The notes: a model not told the origin generated them from the letters alone. A DNA stretch of 64,000 nt from Acorus gramineus (GCA_030737835.1 CM060856.1:496001-560000), one strand, 5' to 3'; shown: positions 1 through 12,700, numbered from the stretch's first letter. Numbers and translations: made by a program.

Positions 1-322
1 AAACGTGCCCAAAGTTTAAATATCGCCCTTACAATCGAAACTCGTCAGATATCTTCATAACACCCTGTGATCTTGGAAAGTTCAAACATCTTTCAGAAAA
101 TACAGATCGATAATTTTATCCGTTTAGGAATCCATTGGCTCGCTAACAAGATCCCCGCTTTTATTATTTTATCCCTGCTCAAATCCCTCCTGAACCCATT
201 CATTCCATCTTCCCCTCTCCCCTCTTATAACTCTTTCTCCTCCGATGGAGCACCTACATAGGTCTCTTTGTTGAACTCGAATTAGTCAATCATCTCTTCT
301 ATTTCATTCTTTTATTCTTTTA
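1..322. other. Unassigned AT-rich sequence
   Basis: No gene, RNA or transposon is recognised. The open frame at 67-261 does not begin with ATG, has no recognisable domain and ends just before the hAT element, so it is not called. Confidence 0.4.
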
Positions 323-330
323 CATTTTGC

Positions 331-914
331 TAAGCTTGTCAAGCGACGGATACGGATCAGATAGACCCATATCAGTATCTGTATCCGAACTGGATATCCA
401 AAAAAATATCCGTATTCGATATCCGACGGATATTGAAAGTAGGTATCCGTATCCGATCCGAAAATCCGGATTCAGATACGGATAATTATCCGAAATATCC
501 AAAAATTCAAAATGAATATAGAATGAATAAAATATCTAAAGATCTAATATTCAAACATAAAAATTATATATCTAATATTTGAAATATGTAAAAAATCTAA
601 TAATTACCCAGTATAAAATATAAAATTATAAGTATAAACATAAAACATTACATGCTTTAGAGTAAAAATAAAAATAAAAACTCATACTAATCCTAAAAAT
701 ATAAATATGTAATTAAATAAATAATAATATATTAATATTTTCTAATATTTTTCGGATCAGATACTAGCATATCCGTATCCGATCCGTAAAATTTCAGATA
801 CGAATAATTTTTTTGGATACGAATACGGATTTTTCGGATATCGGATATTTTCTGAATTTTCAGATACAAATTCGAATCGGATACGAATATTTTTTCAGAT
901 AATTGACAGGCTTA
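331..914. mobile_element. Non-autonomous hAT-type element (GGATA-word family)
   Basis: The ends are terminal inverted repeats TAAGCTTGTCAA (331-342) and TTGACAGGCTTA (903-914), flanked by a perfect 8-bp target duplication CATTTTGC at 323-330 and 915-922. An 8-bp duplication is the hAT signature. Both subterminal regions are packed with variants of the word GGATATCCG/GGATACGGAT in both orientations, with an AT-rich centre and no coding capacity. The 584-bp length fits a MITE mobilised in trans. Confidence 0.85.
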
Positions 915-1059
915 CATTTTGCTTGACATATTGCCTCAGGGTCTTCTGTTCTTAAAAGGCCCATTTTTCTTGGCCCAATCATTGTCTGTCATGTGTCTAC
1001 CGCGGGATTATGGACTGTCACATGTTAATATGTGACCATCACTTATCACTAATAACCCA

Positions 1060-3720
1060 TTGGTGGTTCACATATGTCCTTGACAGGACAACACTTCAAC
1101 AACATGTAACCTTGTCAATTAAGAAGAAAAATTCTTTCGGATCCTCTCGAATCCCCCAGTCATTGATAATGGGTAATGGATCCGGATGAGGATTCTCATG
1201 TATCATTTCGGATCCCCCACCATAGTAAAAGAGAAAAGCGAGACCTAAAAAAGGAGGTATGTGATTAATTGACTTGACCATCGGGGGACCTATTGTAGGT
1301 TATCCTCCCCACTACGTCAGCCCATGAAGAAGAGATCTGTGGATGGAGATCGCCAACTTAGTCAAAGCGGTAGTTGAGATGGCTTCATTGGAATTTGGAT
1401 CTCTTCGTATCTAGGTAAGGAGAAATTTGTCCCACAAGCTTGGCATTGTTTGTGAAAAATGCACAAAAAGCCTTGTTTACGGTCGACATGGTGCAAAGTG
1501 CAAACCTACTCTAATGCTGCTCTAGCCAACCCCTATGGCTGATGGATCCAATGTCAACGACCCCCTTGGGGCACCCCTTGGTTGTCCCCTCCAATGTGCT
1601 GTAGCACTACCAGGAGGACAGGAGCATGGTCGAAGAAGCTACCAAACCCGTTGAGGACCTCCACTCCGCTTTTGAAAGGGTACAACGCGAGAACAAGTGA
1701 CTTCGGATTAAGTCATAGCGTGTGCCACCACAAAATGGCGACAAGGCCATAGACTTAGATAATGATCACTCTCCTTCTCATAGCTAGCCAAATCTTCTAC
1801 TGCAGGGGGCTCAAAATGGCCTTGCGAGGAGGGCCTGTATTGAATGGAAAATTTTCTCAGGGAGATGGAAAATATCACGCAACATGAAAGCACGAACACC
1901 CATAGAGCTAGCCTTATCGGCCGCTCACACAATCCACCTCTCCCTATTTATTGAAGAAATAACTTAGGCACCCATCCACCCAAGTTCTCCCATCCAAAGT
2001 TCAAGCTTTCCAAAGGAAAGACAAATTCGATAGAGCACACCAACCTTCACCAGCAGAAAATGTCACTCGAGGTTGGGGACAATGCTATTGTCTATGAAGT
2101 GTTCCCTCAAAGGCTCGACGGCCCTGCATTGACCTAGTTTCGTAAGATCTCTACTGGGTCTATCAGAAGATTCATATAATTGTGCGAGGTGTTCATTAGA
2201 CACTACATCTGCCACTACAAGCTAAAGAGGGATGTTGTGAATCTCTTTGGGATGAGATAGGCGAAAGGGGAAAAATTGAAGGACTTCCTTTGCAAGTTCA
2301 ACACTGAAATGATGCAAGTCGACGACTGTGACTCCAAAACAATCGCCATGGTCTTTCGCTTGGGCTTTTTGCCTTTGGGACGTTTTTATATTTGGCTAGT
2401 TCGAAAGCCACCGCTGATATGGTTGACCTCTTCGCTCACGTCGAGGGATGTATCCGTCTTGAGGAGGACTCCACTCTTGCGTTCTGGAAGGGTGCTGGTT
2501 TGATATTTGTGAGCGCACCCCCGAAAGGGGGGGGGGATCATCTTCAAAGAAGTAGCCACCATTCAACACCAAGACAAAGGGTAGATGCGCTCCCAGGGAC
2601 AAGGAATTCCATATGACACCTTTGACCATCCCCTTGCAACAACTTGGGCGTGAGAATAAAGACAAGGGAATTTTTAGGCCACCAAAGTCAATCCGATCGT
2701 TGCTTGAAAACTACATCCATACTAAGAAGTGTGCCTTCCATGATGATGTTGGCCATTATCACTTATAAGTCCTGGATCCTCTGGGCCCATGTAGAGGATA
2801 TGATCGATGACAGGAGGTTGGCAACCCATCCCGAGGACCCTGGGTGGAATAGATTCACCTCTAGATCCCAAAGGACTTGACCCACCAGTTTGGGTCATTA
2901 GAGCCATCCACGTCATACCTGATCTAGGGCACCACGCCCTCGATGACCATGACCTGGTCAAGTCTCAATGTATGATAGCCCCAAACACATCTTCTAACCA
3001 AAAGCGGACCATCCACAACCATCCAATTTGACTCGGCATACCTCAAAGAGGTATCACTACCCACATTGACTGTTTGGTAGTTACTTTGATGATTTACAAT
3101 TGCTAGGTCTAGTTAAGAATGATTGACGGGGGAAGCTGCGCATACATCCTATTCTTAGGTGCATTCCATGGCATGAACCTTGACCCAAGAACATCTGGAG
3201 ATTTTATCTCCCAATAGTAGGATTTGACGGGAAGCACATACCCTCGGTGGGAGTCATTATCACGCTGGTGTAACTCCCAGACACCATTACACGTATGATA
3301 TTGTCCGCTTTACCTGTAGGCGCAAGATTTTAAAACACATCACATGTGTTAGGTGTACTGAATGCACATGCATGATGAACACGTCAGTTTTTCTAACTCG
3401 ACCAATGGGCCCTAATCGTATGGGAAAAAGGGGGGATTTGTGAGGGCCAATGTTTTTGAACCCAATCAATGCCCATTACGTCTTTCAAAAGGCTTGCACT
3501 TTTGCATGCTAGGATTAGCCATTGGCCAGCTGGGTGAGGATGAGCGATATTACAAAAAGGGTGATAGTCTCTGAGAAAGAGGTAGGTGGAAATCATTTTT
3601 TACATGAACCCTAAATCAAATACCGGACTAACATGACTGTGGGAGGATCTTTTGCAGGTCACCTCCACCCTCACCAATTGTGTCCAAAGGAATATTCATC
3701 GAATGATCATTTTAATAACT
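1060..3720 (+). mobile_element. Decayed Ty3/gypsy retrotransposon remnant (LTR end, gag, protease)
   Basis: Three landmarks lie in order on the + strand. At 1266-1310 there is sequence like the end of plant gypsy LTRs (TTGACTTGACCATCGGGGGA). At about 2260-2760 there is gag: a stretch reading LKDFLCKFNTEMMQVDDCDS, then a CAFHDDVGH motif (about 2730-2757) like the CxxHxxxGH zinc-knuckle segment near the end of plant gypsy gag. At about 3060-3190 a protease-like segment reads LVVTLMIYNC, then MIDGGSCAYILFLGAFHGM, where the usual D-[ST]-G-[AS]-S has become D-G-G-S-C. Every frame is broken by stops and shifts. No reverse transcriptase or integrase follows, so the copy is 3' truncated and inactive. 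The upstream limit is uncertain. Confidence 0.7.
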
Positions 3721-3840
3721 AGAGTACCAACAGAGAGAGTAGATCTAGATACCTGATCTGATCTGAATCTAGCTAGCAAGGTTTTATTTAAGGGTCTTCA
3801 CCATAGAGTTTTTTAGTACGTCATTATTTTCTTAGTTTTG

Positions 3841-3874
<34 letters not shown>

Positions 3875-3884
3875 TTCTTTGGTA
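3721..3884. repeat. Short spacer with (ATT)n microsatellite
   Basis: A poly-T run followed by about eight ATT units (near 3852-3875) separates the gypsy remnant from the fold-back element. Nothing else is recognised. Confidence 0.5.
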
Positions 3885-4332
3885 AAATGCATTTGGATTC
3901 CCTAAAGTTTTTAAAACTTGCAGAAACAGCCCGTGAAGTTATAAAATATGCACTTACGCCCTTTACCGTTAGATTTTCCTTTAAGATGGAACACAAGCAT
4001 TTTAAGATTATTATTTTACCCGTTAATTAATTTTCTAAAAATAAAAAAAGAGCCAATGAATTTACTTTGGATACGTGTTGTGAATATTAATTTATACAAT
4101 AATCAACTTTTCAAATATATTTGGATGCTTTTCTTGTTAGAACTAACTCATATAACAATTAATTAAAATGTGAAAATACAATAATGATCTAATTAAAATG
4201 GTAAAACAATACTTTTATCCCATATTAACGAAAATGTAACGGCAAAGGGTGTGAGTGCATATTTTTGAACTTCTGAGGGGTGTTTATGTAGGTTTCAAAG
4301 ATCTGAAGGAGTTCAAGTACAGTTTGCTTTTA
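3885..4332. mobile_element. Fold-back element, probably Mutator-like MITE
   Basis: The two halves are diverged inverted repeats. The left arm carries the block ATATGCACTTACGCCCTTTA (about 3946-3965); the right arm carries its reverse complement as AAAGGGTGTGAGTGCATATT (4244-4263), and the outer parts of both arms also pair. There is no coding capacity. Long terminal inverted repeats filling most of the element are typical of fold-back MULEs. I could not identify a clean target duplication, so the class is inferred. Confidence 0.55.
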
Positions 4333-5142
4333 CAAAGATGGGATGTGTTTACCAACTTAAATAAAGCTATATTCACATTTTATTTTATTTTATTTTTGAG
4401 GATCTGAGTCATAGCTTATTGTGTGCGCCGCTTGAAATTTTCGTGCCTACTCTTTTTAACGTACACACAGATGTTTTGTCCATTAAATTAATGCACTATT
4501 ACAGGAGATTTCATTTTCGGTGTTGGCACATTTATGTTGCCCACAATATAATAATCTAATAATACGCATGCTGCATGGAATGCATGCGGGAACCGTCATT
4601 TTAACTTCTTCCAACTATAATTCTAATTTTGATTATTTTTTTGACCATACTCATTTTAGTCATCAATAGTTATAAAATTCCACTTGTGGTGCACACGAGG
4701 AAAAAAAAACCAATAAAATATAACAGGTAAATTAACACCCTCACATTGAAGATTACTATTCAAAGTTCTAATTATAATCCCATCTCTCCTCACACTACAG
4801 CTATATAAAATGATATCATTTAATAGTAACACGAGGACTAAACCTCTACACATCTCCATAAACACAAACGTAGCTTGTTTATACCATTCTCATCTACGCC
4901 TTTAATGAAATGATACAGGTTATCCATGCTCAGAATGTGATTCCTATATATTAAAAGAAAAACAATTTGGAACAATATGCTGCAAACAGTACTGATACAA
5001 TGGTCCTCACATTTTAGCCGAAAACATCATAAAATCATCATCATAGGGGTGCAATTTCCTCTGCTTTGCTCTGGTTGTGTTTCATCCTTTTAGGGAAAAA
5101 AGAAAAAAAGAAAAACCTTCTAAAACTCTTCCATCCTTCAAT
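4333..5142. other. Upstream region of the bHLH gene
   Basis: AT-rich non-coding sequence. A TATA-like string (CTATATAAAA at 4801-4810) lies about 340 bp before the chosen ATG and could be the core promoter, but similar strings are common in DNA this AT-rich. No conserved operator is identified. Confidence 0.3.
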
Positions 5143-6150
5143 ATGAATTATGTGGGACCTGCACTCCGTTTTAATAACCATGTTGACGAGCTAGCCTTCT
5201 GGAGCAGCATCCAGGGGCTACAATTTGAGCAGCAGCAGCAGGGAAACAAGGAAACATCCCCGGCAAATCCGTTTCATGGAGAAGACGGCTGTTTCTTGGT
5301 GAAGGAAGCCACAAAGCCAATGGGAGACGTCATTGGCAACAATGAGAACACAAACGTGAAGAAGAAAATGATCCACCGGAACGTGGAGCGACAGAGGCGA
5401 CATGAGATGGCCACGCTCTACTCGTCGCTTCGCATGCTCCTCCCTCTCGAATACCTCAAGGTAAATAAATTTGCCCTTTATGATTATTCTTTAAACTAAT
5501 GAATCAAACTTTTATTGAATTAAGGCGATGGATGATCAAATCCTGAGAGCACCAATTTTCAAAAATCAAAACTTTATTGAATTAAAGGCTGTTTGTTTTA
5601 GGGGAAGAGGTCTATCTCAGACCACATGAACCAAGCGGTCCACTACATAAGGCACCAGCAGAAGAAAATCCAAGAACTGACCGCGAAGAGAGACGATTTG
5701 AGGAGGATCACCTTCCATGGCGAGATTCCAAGACGATTGGATCCAGTCAGTTGTTCTGATGTGGATCAAGAGTGCTCCCAAGAGCATCCACACTGCGTGA
5801 TTTTGGTACGCCCAAGTTGGGTTGGTGTTGAAGTGATTATCAGAAGCAGTGTTTGTTGCTCGATTCAACGAAGATTGACTCTCTCAACCATAGTCTCTGC
5901 ACTGACAGAGGAAGGCCTCAACGTCGTTCAATGTGTCTCCACTGCTTCCAATGGACTGAGGACTCATACAATCCATTCCGAGGTCTGAATGACTTAATTT
6001 TTTCCTCTTACATAGCAATATATTCACTGTTTTCATTATACCTTATCTATGTGCATGCTCATGCAGGTTATTGATCTGACCAAAGGTATTGACATGGAAG
6101 AGCTGCAACAAAAACTGAAGAATTTAATAAGATCTTTAGCTAACGATTAA
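5143..6150 (+). CDS. bHLH transcription factor, AtbHLH36/118/120/125/126-like
   Basis: Three exons joined by canonical GT-AG introns: 5143-5460, 5602-5982 and 6067-6150, all in phase 0, giving 260 aa. The basic region lies at residues 78-88 (HRNVERQRRHE) with H, E and R spaced as in E-box/G-box binders. The first helix reads MATLYSSLRMLLP, the loop LEYLKGKR and the second helix SISDHMNQAVHYIRHQQKKIQEL, so the bHLH spans about residues 78-130. The intron at LEYLK/GKRS falls inside the loop, as is usual in this clade. The C-terminal half (IIRSSVCCSIQRRLTLSTIVSALTEEGL) looks like the ACT-like dimerisation fold of this subgroup. ATG 5143 is the first in-frame ATG; the frame is open further upstream but starts there with GTG. 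A candidate poly(A) signal AATAAA lies at 6191. No defect is seen. DNA targets and biological role cannot be read from sequence alone. Confidence 0.88.
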
Positions 6151-6600
6151 TTATCGTGTTTTTATTTATTTTCTTTGGAACACAGATCTTAATAAATTCT
6201 CTTTGTATCGAAATTTGTCTTTCTGGAACTAAGTTTTTCATTTCTTGTCATTTTATCTACCACTTTGTTTCATGTTTGTCAAGAGTGTTTGTGCTCCAAG
6301 AATAACAGAAATTCTGTTCAATATTTCCTTTCCTTTGCTTTGTTTTTTTTTTTTTTTTTCAGTTTTGTTGGGAAAATTTAAATCCCCCTGCATTGGTCAT
6401 TAGTTCTTTCCAGAGATCTTTGAAGCATGCATGCAAGAGAGCCCTTTTTAGATTTTCTTAAAATATTTTTTTTGTTAGTGCTGAATTGAGTTATGGTAGC
6501 AGGAAATTAAATCTTAAGATGATTATGGTGATTGTGCTGTGCTATTGAACTATGGGCGGGGTAAACATTAATCTGTCTATGTTTTCATTTTTTTTTATAA
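6151..6600. other. 3' flank of the bHLH gene
   Basis: T-rich sequence containing a possible poly(A) signal (AATAAA, 6191-6196) and a long poly-T tract near 6340-6360. No other gene is seen. Confidence 0.4.
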
Positions 6601-6604
6601 AAAT

Positions 6605-6790
6605 CATATACCTCCTCTAATGAGGTGTATGTTTTTATAAATGTAAAATACATATATCAATTAATTGAATTGTATAAGTTACAGAAAATGTAAAATTTTC
6701 AACGAGGTATATACCTCCTTATATTGAGTGGAAGGGGCTAAGGAGGTATATGAGACTACATTTGCGGCTATAAAAATGATTGAGTGCAAC
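6605..6790. repeat. Dispersed repeat R1, copy 1
   Basis: This stretch (ATATACCTCCTCTAATGAGG near the start, GGAGGTATATGAGACTACAT near the end) resembles 23772-23965 and, less well, 29470-29670. Its edges carry an imperfect inverted pair (ATACCTC / GAGGTAT), which suggests a MITE. The class is unassigned. Confidence 0.5.
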
Positions 6791-7443
6791 AACACTCCTA
6801 TGGGCAATGTTACAAAGACCATTAGGCAATGGTCATTTTATCATTGATATCCAAGCGCCTATTCTCTGATATCCATGGTGATCTTGTATCATTGAGGCAA
6901 TGGTCAATCCGACACATTTTAGAGAAGCGAATCAAGCAAGTGGATCTTTTAATCTCAGTGATGACCACCTATAGAAAAAGGATCATTTTATTAAAACATG
7001 TTTGGCTTAAGCTGGTCGACATTCTTCACAAGGATAGGGAAGGAGTTCAATATCATAGAACATACATCCTAGATGTAAGCATGAGACAACCTTTCCCCTA
7101 CTTGTTAAAGCCTAATATGTTGTTCTAGAGGTTTGAATGTAAGCCAGATTGAGGGGATGCACTCCAGCCTAGAATGAAATTCTCTCCCTAACCATAAATA
7201 ATAGTGCACCGAGAGGGGCATTTTTGTATCGACCATGACAAAATTTGTTTTAAAACATAACAAACAAGGTGCAATTTCACAAGTTATTGAATAAGGATTC
7301 TTCATAGTAAAATATAATTTCTCCCTAAGTTTTAATCATTGAGGGGATCCTCATAAATTATTAAATAAAAATATCAACCTCCATAACATCCAATAACTTC
7401 AAATGCAAGATCATATCACTCTTATCACATGTTGAACTTGTCA
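6791..7443. other. Unassigned sequence downstream of the short HD-ZIP gene
   Basis: An open frame at 6829-7128 (+) starts with ATG but shows no recognisable domain and is not supported as a gene. The stretch contains the 3' flank of the minus-strand HD-ZIP-like gene. No START-domain remnant is visible on the minus strand here. Confidence 0.35.
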
Positions 7444-8689
7444 TCAACTTTCAGAGCATGACCCTCCAGAACGAGTCATTGCTCCAAGCCAACCATCAGT
7501 GGTACTGACCCTCTCTGTTGCAAGATCATCCATGTTGGGGGGTTGGCCAGCCAATGGTTCAGTAGATGATGACCCAGAGGAATCCTTGACAAACTCAGAG
7601 GTGGTTGTAGGAGAATGTTGTGGAGTGACAAGACGAAAAGCAGATGATGATGAAGGCCCAATGAACCCTCCAGATGTGAAATTAGCATTCCCAACAGGAG
7701 CATTGATGATGTTGATTAAGCCTAAATCATTCGTAGCTATGTTGATATTGTGAGAACTAGTAACCCCTGACTGGTGTTGAGGTGGGACATGGCCCATGGG
7801 AATTGGTAGGGCCTCCCTCGATTTTATCTCGATCTGGGTTATGAGTTGTTGTATCTCTTTTCCAATGCAAGCATTCTCTTCCCGGAGTTGTAGCTCTTGC
7901 ATGGAACTCTCAAACAACAACAACGAGGATGATTCACCATTGTCACCCCTGCAGTTTGAGCAAATATGCTTTGACATCCTCTCGATGAGTGCCTCATTTT
8001 CCTTGCGGATCCTTTCATTCTCCTCTTTCAGCAATGAATTCTCTTGTCGCTCCATCTGGATCTGCTTGAAACATTTATTTATTTATTTATTAGTGATCAA
8101 GATTTTGTATTGCTATAACTTCGAGAATATACAAATACACAGCTTGAGACATTTATAACTGATCATAAGTCAATATTTCTAGAGATGAAAACTAAAAGCA
8201 TTGATTTTTAAGTTTTACCTTCATATAGCTCCTCCGATTTTGGAACCAAAACTTTATTTGAGACTTGCTCAACTTTAGCAATTGGCTGAGTTCCCTTCTT
8301 TCCTTCTCATCCGGATTAGGACATCGATCAAAAATACTTCAATTTTTAAAAAAAAAACTATACATGGTCAATAATTTATGTAAATGATGAATTATAGAAA
8401 TGATAAAAATCATAGAACAAAAATAGAATTACTTTTGGAGGACTTCGATTTGCTCTTTTGTATAACGTTGGTAATTATTATCATCATTTTTGCTGTTGAT
8501 GTTGATAGCTGTGAATCCTGTGATAGAGTCACCCGTGCTACCACTGCCTGATAGACCATCATAATCCACATCTGTGACTCCAATGTTGAAACTATAATTT
8601 CCCAACACTCCACCATTCCTTCCATCTCCAACAATTCTTGTAGCTTGTTGGTTACTGAACGGGAATCCCATTTCTTTGTAGTTGTTCAT
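7444..8689 (-). CDS. Short HD-ZIP class IV-like homeobox protein lacking the START domain
   Basis: Three exons on the minus strand: 8689-8433, 8336-8219 and 8061-7444, joined by GT-AG introns, giving 330 aa. Exon 2 is 118 nt with the same phases as the 118-nt homeobox exon of the full-length gene at 47.6 kb, so the two share ancestry. The homeodomain (about residues 70-125) keeps helix 3 [13 protein letters not shown] with the W, F, N and R expected for DNA contact. Its N-terminal arm is acidic or neutral (NDDNNYQRYT) instead of basic KKKRYHRHT. The zipper-loop-zipper follows with its CxxC loop (CSNCRGD), then a Ser/Thr/Asn-rich tail and a stop. The START and HD-START-associated domains of class IV proteins (usually 700-820 aa) are absent. 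Exons are less GC-rich than those of the long gene. It may be a functional START-less regulator or a truncated paralogue whose frame has survived; the clean splice phases favour expression, but that is unproven. Confidence 0.75.
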
Positions 8690-8942
8690 GTTCCCTTGAC
8701 TGTGATGATAATGTTAAATATAAAGCATAATCAAATTAAGCCATAATAAAATTGTTACGGTAAAACACAATATATAAATGAAAAAAATGATTGAACGAGC
8801 TTAAGAGCAACTACATAGGTCAAAAGAAATGAAATGAACAATGGAACAAGTGAAATAATTTTAGTGTTAAAAATAATGAAAGACAAAACAATGATAAGAA
8901 AATTTCTCGTTCAAAATGAAATTCATATTCATGTTACCTAAG
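8690..8942 (-). promoter_or_regulatory. Leader/upstream region of the short HD-ZIP gene with possible 5'-UTR splice acceptor
   Basis: Reading the minus strand, a pyrimidine/AT stretch followed by CATCACAG lies directly before the leader and ATG (about 8700-8710). This is compatible with a 5'-UTR intron, which class IV genes often have. The hAT element starts at 8943, so the promoter or this putative intron is interrupted. This is inference only. Confidence 0.25.
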
Positions 8943-9791
8943 CAGGGCCAGCCCTTGAGAATTTTTTTTTTGTGGGGCCCTAGGCGAACTTTTAAAGCGG
9001 AGCCCCAAATACATTCAATTTTTTTTTAACCCATATGACCATATATCCCTTTAAAAAAAAAATTCATGCACCTAATTCAAAAAATACATTTGCTGCTCTG
9101 AAAAAAATACAAACATAAATAAAACTTGAAAAGCGACAAAAAATGGATCTTCATAGAATGAAAATAAAAATAAAAATTTGAAAATACCTTAAAAGAGGGT
9201 TTTATTTGTTCAAACATTCATAGCTACAACAATAAGAAATTTCGGGGTTTTAAGAGGGAGAGAGATGTAGAGAGAGAGAGAGAGAAAAAGATATGTTTTT
9301 GAGTTTGAGAGAGAGCACAAATAATCACATAAACAAAAATATTGAGAAAGACATATATACAAAAAATTAAAAACAAGGATCAAGACATGTAGAGTTGGTG
9401 GCTTGAATGATTGATGAATATGTGTGTGAAAGAGAAAGACGTTGGAGAGATTTGGAGATGTGAAACGGCAATCATTATTGATTGGGTGTGGGAGATTTTT
9501 AGGGATTTGATGAGAAGGAGTTTTAGGGATTTTAAGGGAGCCAGTTGGAAATAATTTACCTGGTATAGGAATCGATTGAGTGGGTTGGAGAATGTATAAT
9601 GTATTCTGTTGGGCCTGGGCCTTAGGGTGAGTAGAGTATTCAAGGGTCCACTAGCCAGATAACCAATTTTTTAAAAAAATATTTCATGGCTTTACACAAT
9701 TAAACTATATGGGCTTTTTAGAGCTGGGGGCCCTCCCTGGGTGGGGGCTCTAGGCAGTGGCCTTGGTAGCCTCTACCCAGGGCCGGGCCTG
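8943..9791. mobile_element. hAT-type element (CAGGGCC family)
   Basis: The ends are CAGGGCCAGCCCTTGAG (left) and the inverted CCCAGGGCCGGGCCTG (right). They are flanked by an 8-bp target duplication with one difference, TACCTAAG (8935-8942) and TACCTGAG (9792-9799). The subterminal text is typical of this plant family (GTGGGGCCCTAGGCGAA on the left, GGGGGCTCTAGGCAGTGGCC on the right). The 849-bp element shows no transposase, so it is non-autonomous. It lies 254 bp upstream of the ATG of the short HD-ZIP gene. Confidence 0.88.
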
Positions 9792-9799
9792 TACCTGAG

Positions 9800-12700
9800 C
9801 AACATCTGAATTGGTTTATTTTATAATTTACAAAACACATGAAATCTCTTGTTGTGACGTATGTAACTCTATATTTTCATAAAATTTTTTTTGAAAAAGA
9901 TTAGATGTTTGTTATCCGATTTTATAAATAAATTCAAATTACAAACTTTGAATAAGGGAAGAATAAAATAGATTTGCTATTGAGAAAAATAGATTTTTTT
10001 AACAAATGTAGATGCTTGCTGCATGATTTCATAAAAGAATTCAATTTACAAATTTTAAATGAGGAAAGCATATTATATTTTCCAAAAATTAGATTTTTTG
10101 AACAACATGGAGATATATTTGCTATTGAGTCGTGAATATTCTCTTTGTCATGTTTTCACTAAAGACAGTAATCTAAAACATGCCAAAGAATTCATACTGA
10201 TGTTTAAATAAAATAAAATGTGCAATTGATTGAGTCCCCGTATATAACACACATCTATTACCATGTGTATCATAGCTTAATTTATTCAATTACATAATTA
10301 TAATAAACAATTTTTCCATTGACACAAAAAACGATTTTAGAAAATTGAAGAATATAAATAAAAAAATGAAATCAAAACTAAAATTTGAAAATGAATGAGA
10401 TTTAACTTGATAACATGCCATATATAATCATGAACATCGAATGCAGCTATTAACTAATAAATCTTTCTCTTTCTTATATCAAAAGAAAATATTGTACAGT
10501 AAATTGGGGGATAAGCAATTTCATTCTTCTTATTTACTTTTGGATGTAGAGTTCCCTTAATAGTGGATTATAATTACATTTGTTGTATGATATGGTTACC
10601 TAACTTGTAATCATTATACATGTGATTACTTAGCTGGAGATTCTTTTTACTTCACATAAGAGTAGATATGAATGAGAATATCTCCGCTCTGTTCAGTTGT
10701 GGACATGTCCATTCTATGCCTCTTTTTGTTAAGTAATAATTGTATTGCCATAAGAAAGAGGGAGATGTATAATTTTAGAAGAGTACACCAAAATTGTGGA
10801 CCTTTAAAAAAAAAGATTCATGATAATAACTTCAAAATCATCTAACAATGGAGGAAAAACCTATCCAAGTAAGTTTTAGCGCTTCCCCTTTCAGTGGCAT
10901 TTTTATTTCGCCTACAAAAAATATATTTAGAGTATCCACATGATTTTTTATCTTTACCGCCGGGAATCAAATGTTTTAAAAAGTTTGCATAGGCCCCAAC
11001 TAGGTCTAGGCGAGCTCATCCTGTAATGCTTAGCTTCTAATCACTTTTTTTATTAATCCTTAGTTGACTAATGAACTATTAAGTTATTTTATATATTATA
11101 TAACAATTAATTAATTTTTTTATGCTATCCCTATTATGTTTATATTATTAATTTCGTTATGATGTTACTTTGTTATTATTTTGTAATATAAAATTATTAT
11201 ATATATATATATATATATATAATTATGTTTATATTATTAATTTCGTTTTGATGTTATTTTGTTATTATTTTAAAAAGTGATTGATTAATATCTACCTAGC
11301 TAGCCGATTAATTTTTAATCATTTTTCAACCATTCGACTAACGCCTAACGGTTTTTACAACGTTGTGGAGAGTAGCTTCTTTTCTTAGATTTCAATCTAC
11401 AAATTAAGAGCAAAAAACACCCAAAGCAGTCACAATTCTATTGCAGTTCAGAGGGGACAATAATTGGAGTAATCAAACAAACTCTAGAGATATCTTTGAA
11501 CCATACAAGCCTAACTGTCGCTCGAAAATGATGGACATGATTCTATTCAAGTCATTGTCTCTCCATCACATGTTTATATCATATGAATTAAGCATAAAAA
11601 TTCAAAACAGTACAAAATAAATAAGTAAGAACTTGATAAAATGAAAAACCTTACTATTAGATAGCCCAAGCTTGCCAATGGAGAGGAGCCACTTGATATC
11701 ACCAAAACAATGACTTTTGAAGGATGGAAGGGGAAGAAAAAGAAAAAGAAAAAGAAAATGATAAATTATGGGCAACTGGAACATCTATATGAAGTGTCAA
11801 CATCACCATTTTGCCCTTGGAGATTCAATATTAAAAACATAATCCACAAATACCAAGTCACACTACATCTCGTCAAACATATCGATAAATTGTTTGTGTT
11901 AATGAATTTATCGATATATTGGTATAGATATGAAACTTATCTCATTCACTCAACAAAAATCAAATGGTTCCAAATGAAACATCAGATAGGAAAGTAATGT
12001 CACCTTGCAAAGTTGATTTTATTTTTCTCCCTAGTGAAAAACAACATGATATCTACTGATCCTACTGACTTCCATACCTGAGTGTTAGCTAATTAGATCG
12101 GGTCCTATATAATGCTTCAGATTAATCTTACATATATTTACAAATGTTTTTAATATATAAAATAAGATTATTTATGATAAGTATCTATAAAAAAGGAGGA
12201 TTAGGGAGCCCTCACTAAGTGAAAGCTCTGTGTGGCCGTCTAAAGTAAGAGCTGGCCTGTATCGTTGATTATATGATAATCACATATAAAATTAATAATT
12301 TTGATATATTTATGTTTGTAAGATCATGAATAGTTTTTTTTTCATTACTTCATTTATTTATGTTGGTCAAAATGATCAATGATTTTTATTTTATAAATAT
12401 GTGCAATGATTTATAATAACTACCTAAAACACTCTTTGTGGATCCCCTTTCTATTGACTTGGGCTAATTAAGACGATTCAATATTCACTTTAACAAGGTT
12501 TGATATTAAATAATAGGAATACCTATGTATTTGGTCATAGAAATTAAAATTTTGTCAACCCATTACAATATCATTCTGGCCGGGGATTGTTGCAAGTGAT
12601 CTTTATTTACAATCTCACGTGTAATATCATTTTGCTAAAGGATAAATATTTTATTAGAGAATATATTTCAATTTTTGAAAGTAAGCGTATATATATAATT

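Noticed and set aside
5077-5142. N-terminal extension of the bHLH gene
   Set aside because: The frame is open to 5077 but begins with GTG, not ATG; the first in-frame ATG is 5143.
6829-7128. Open frame of 99 codons
   Set aside because: No domain, no splice context, and it starts next to repeat R1.
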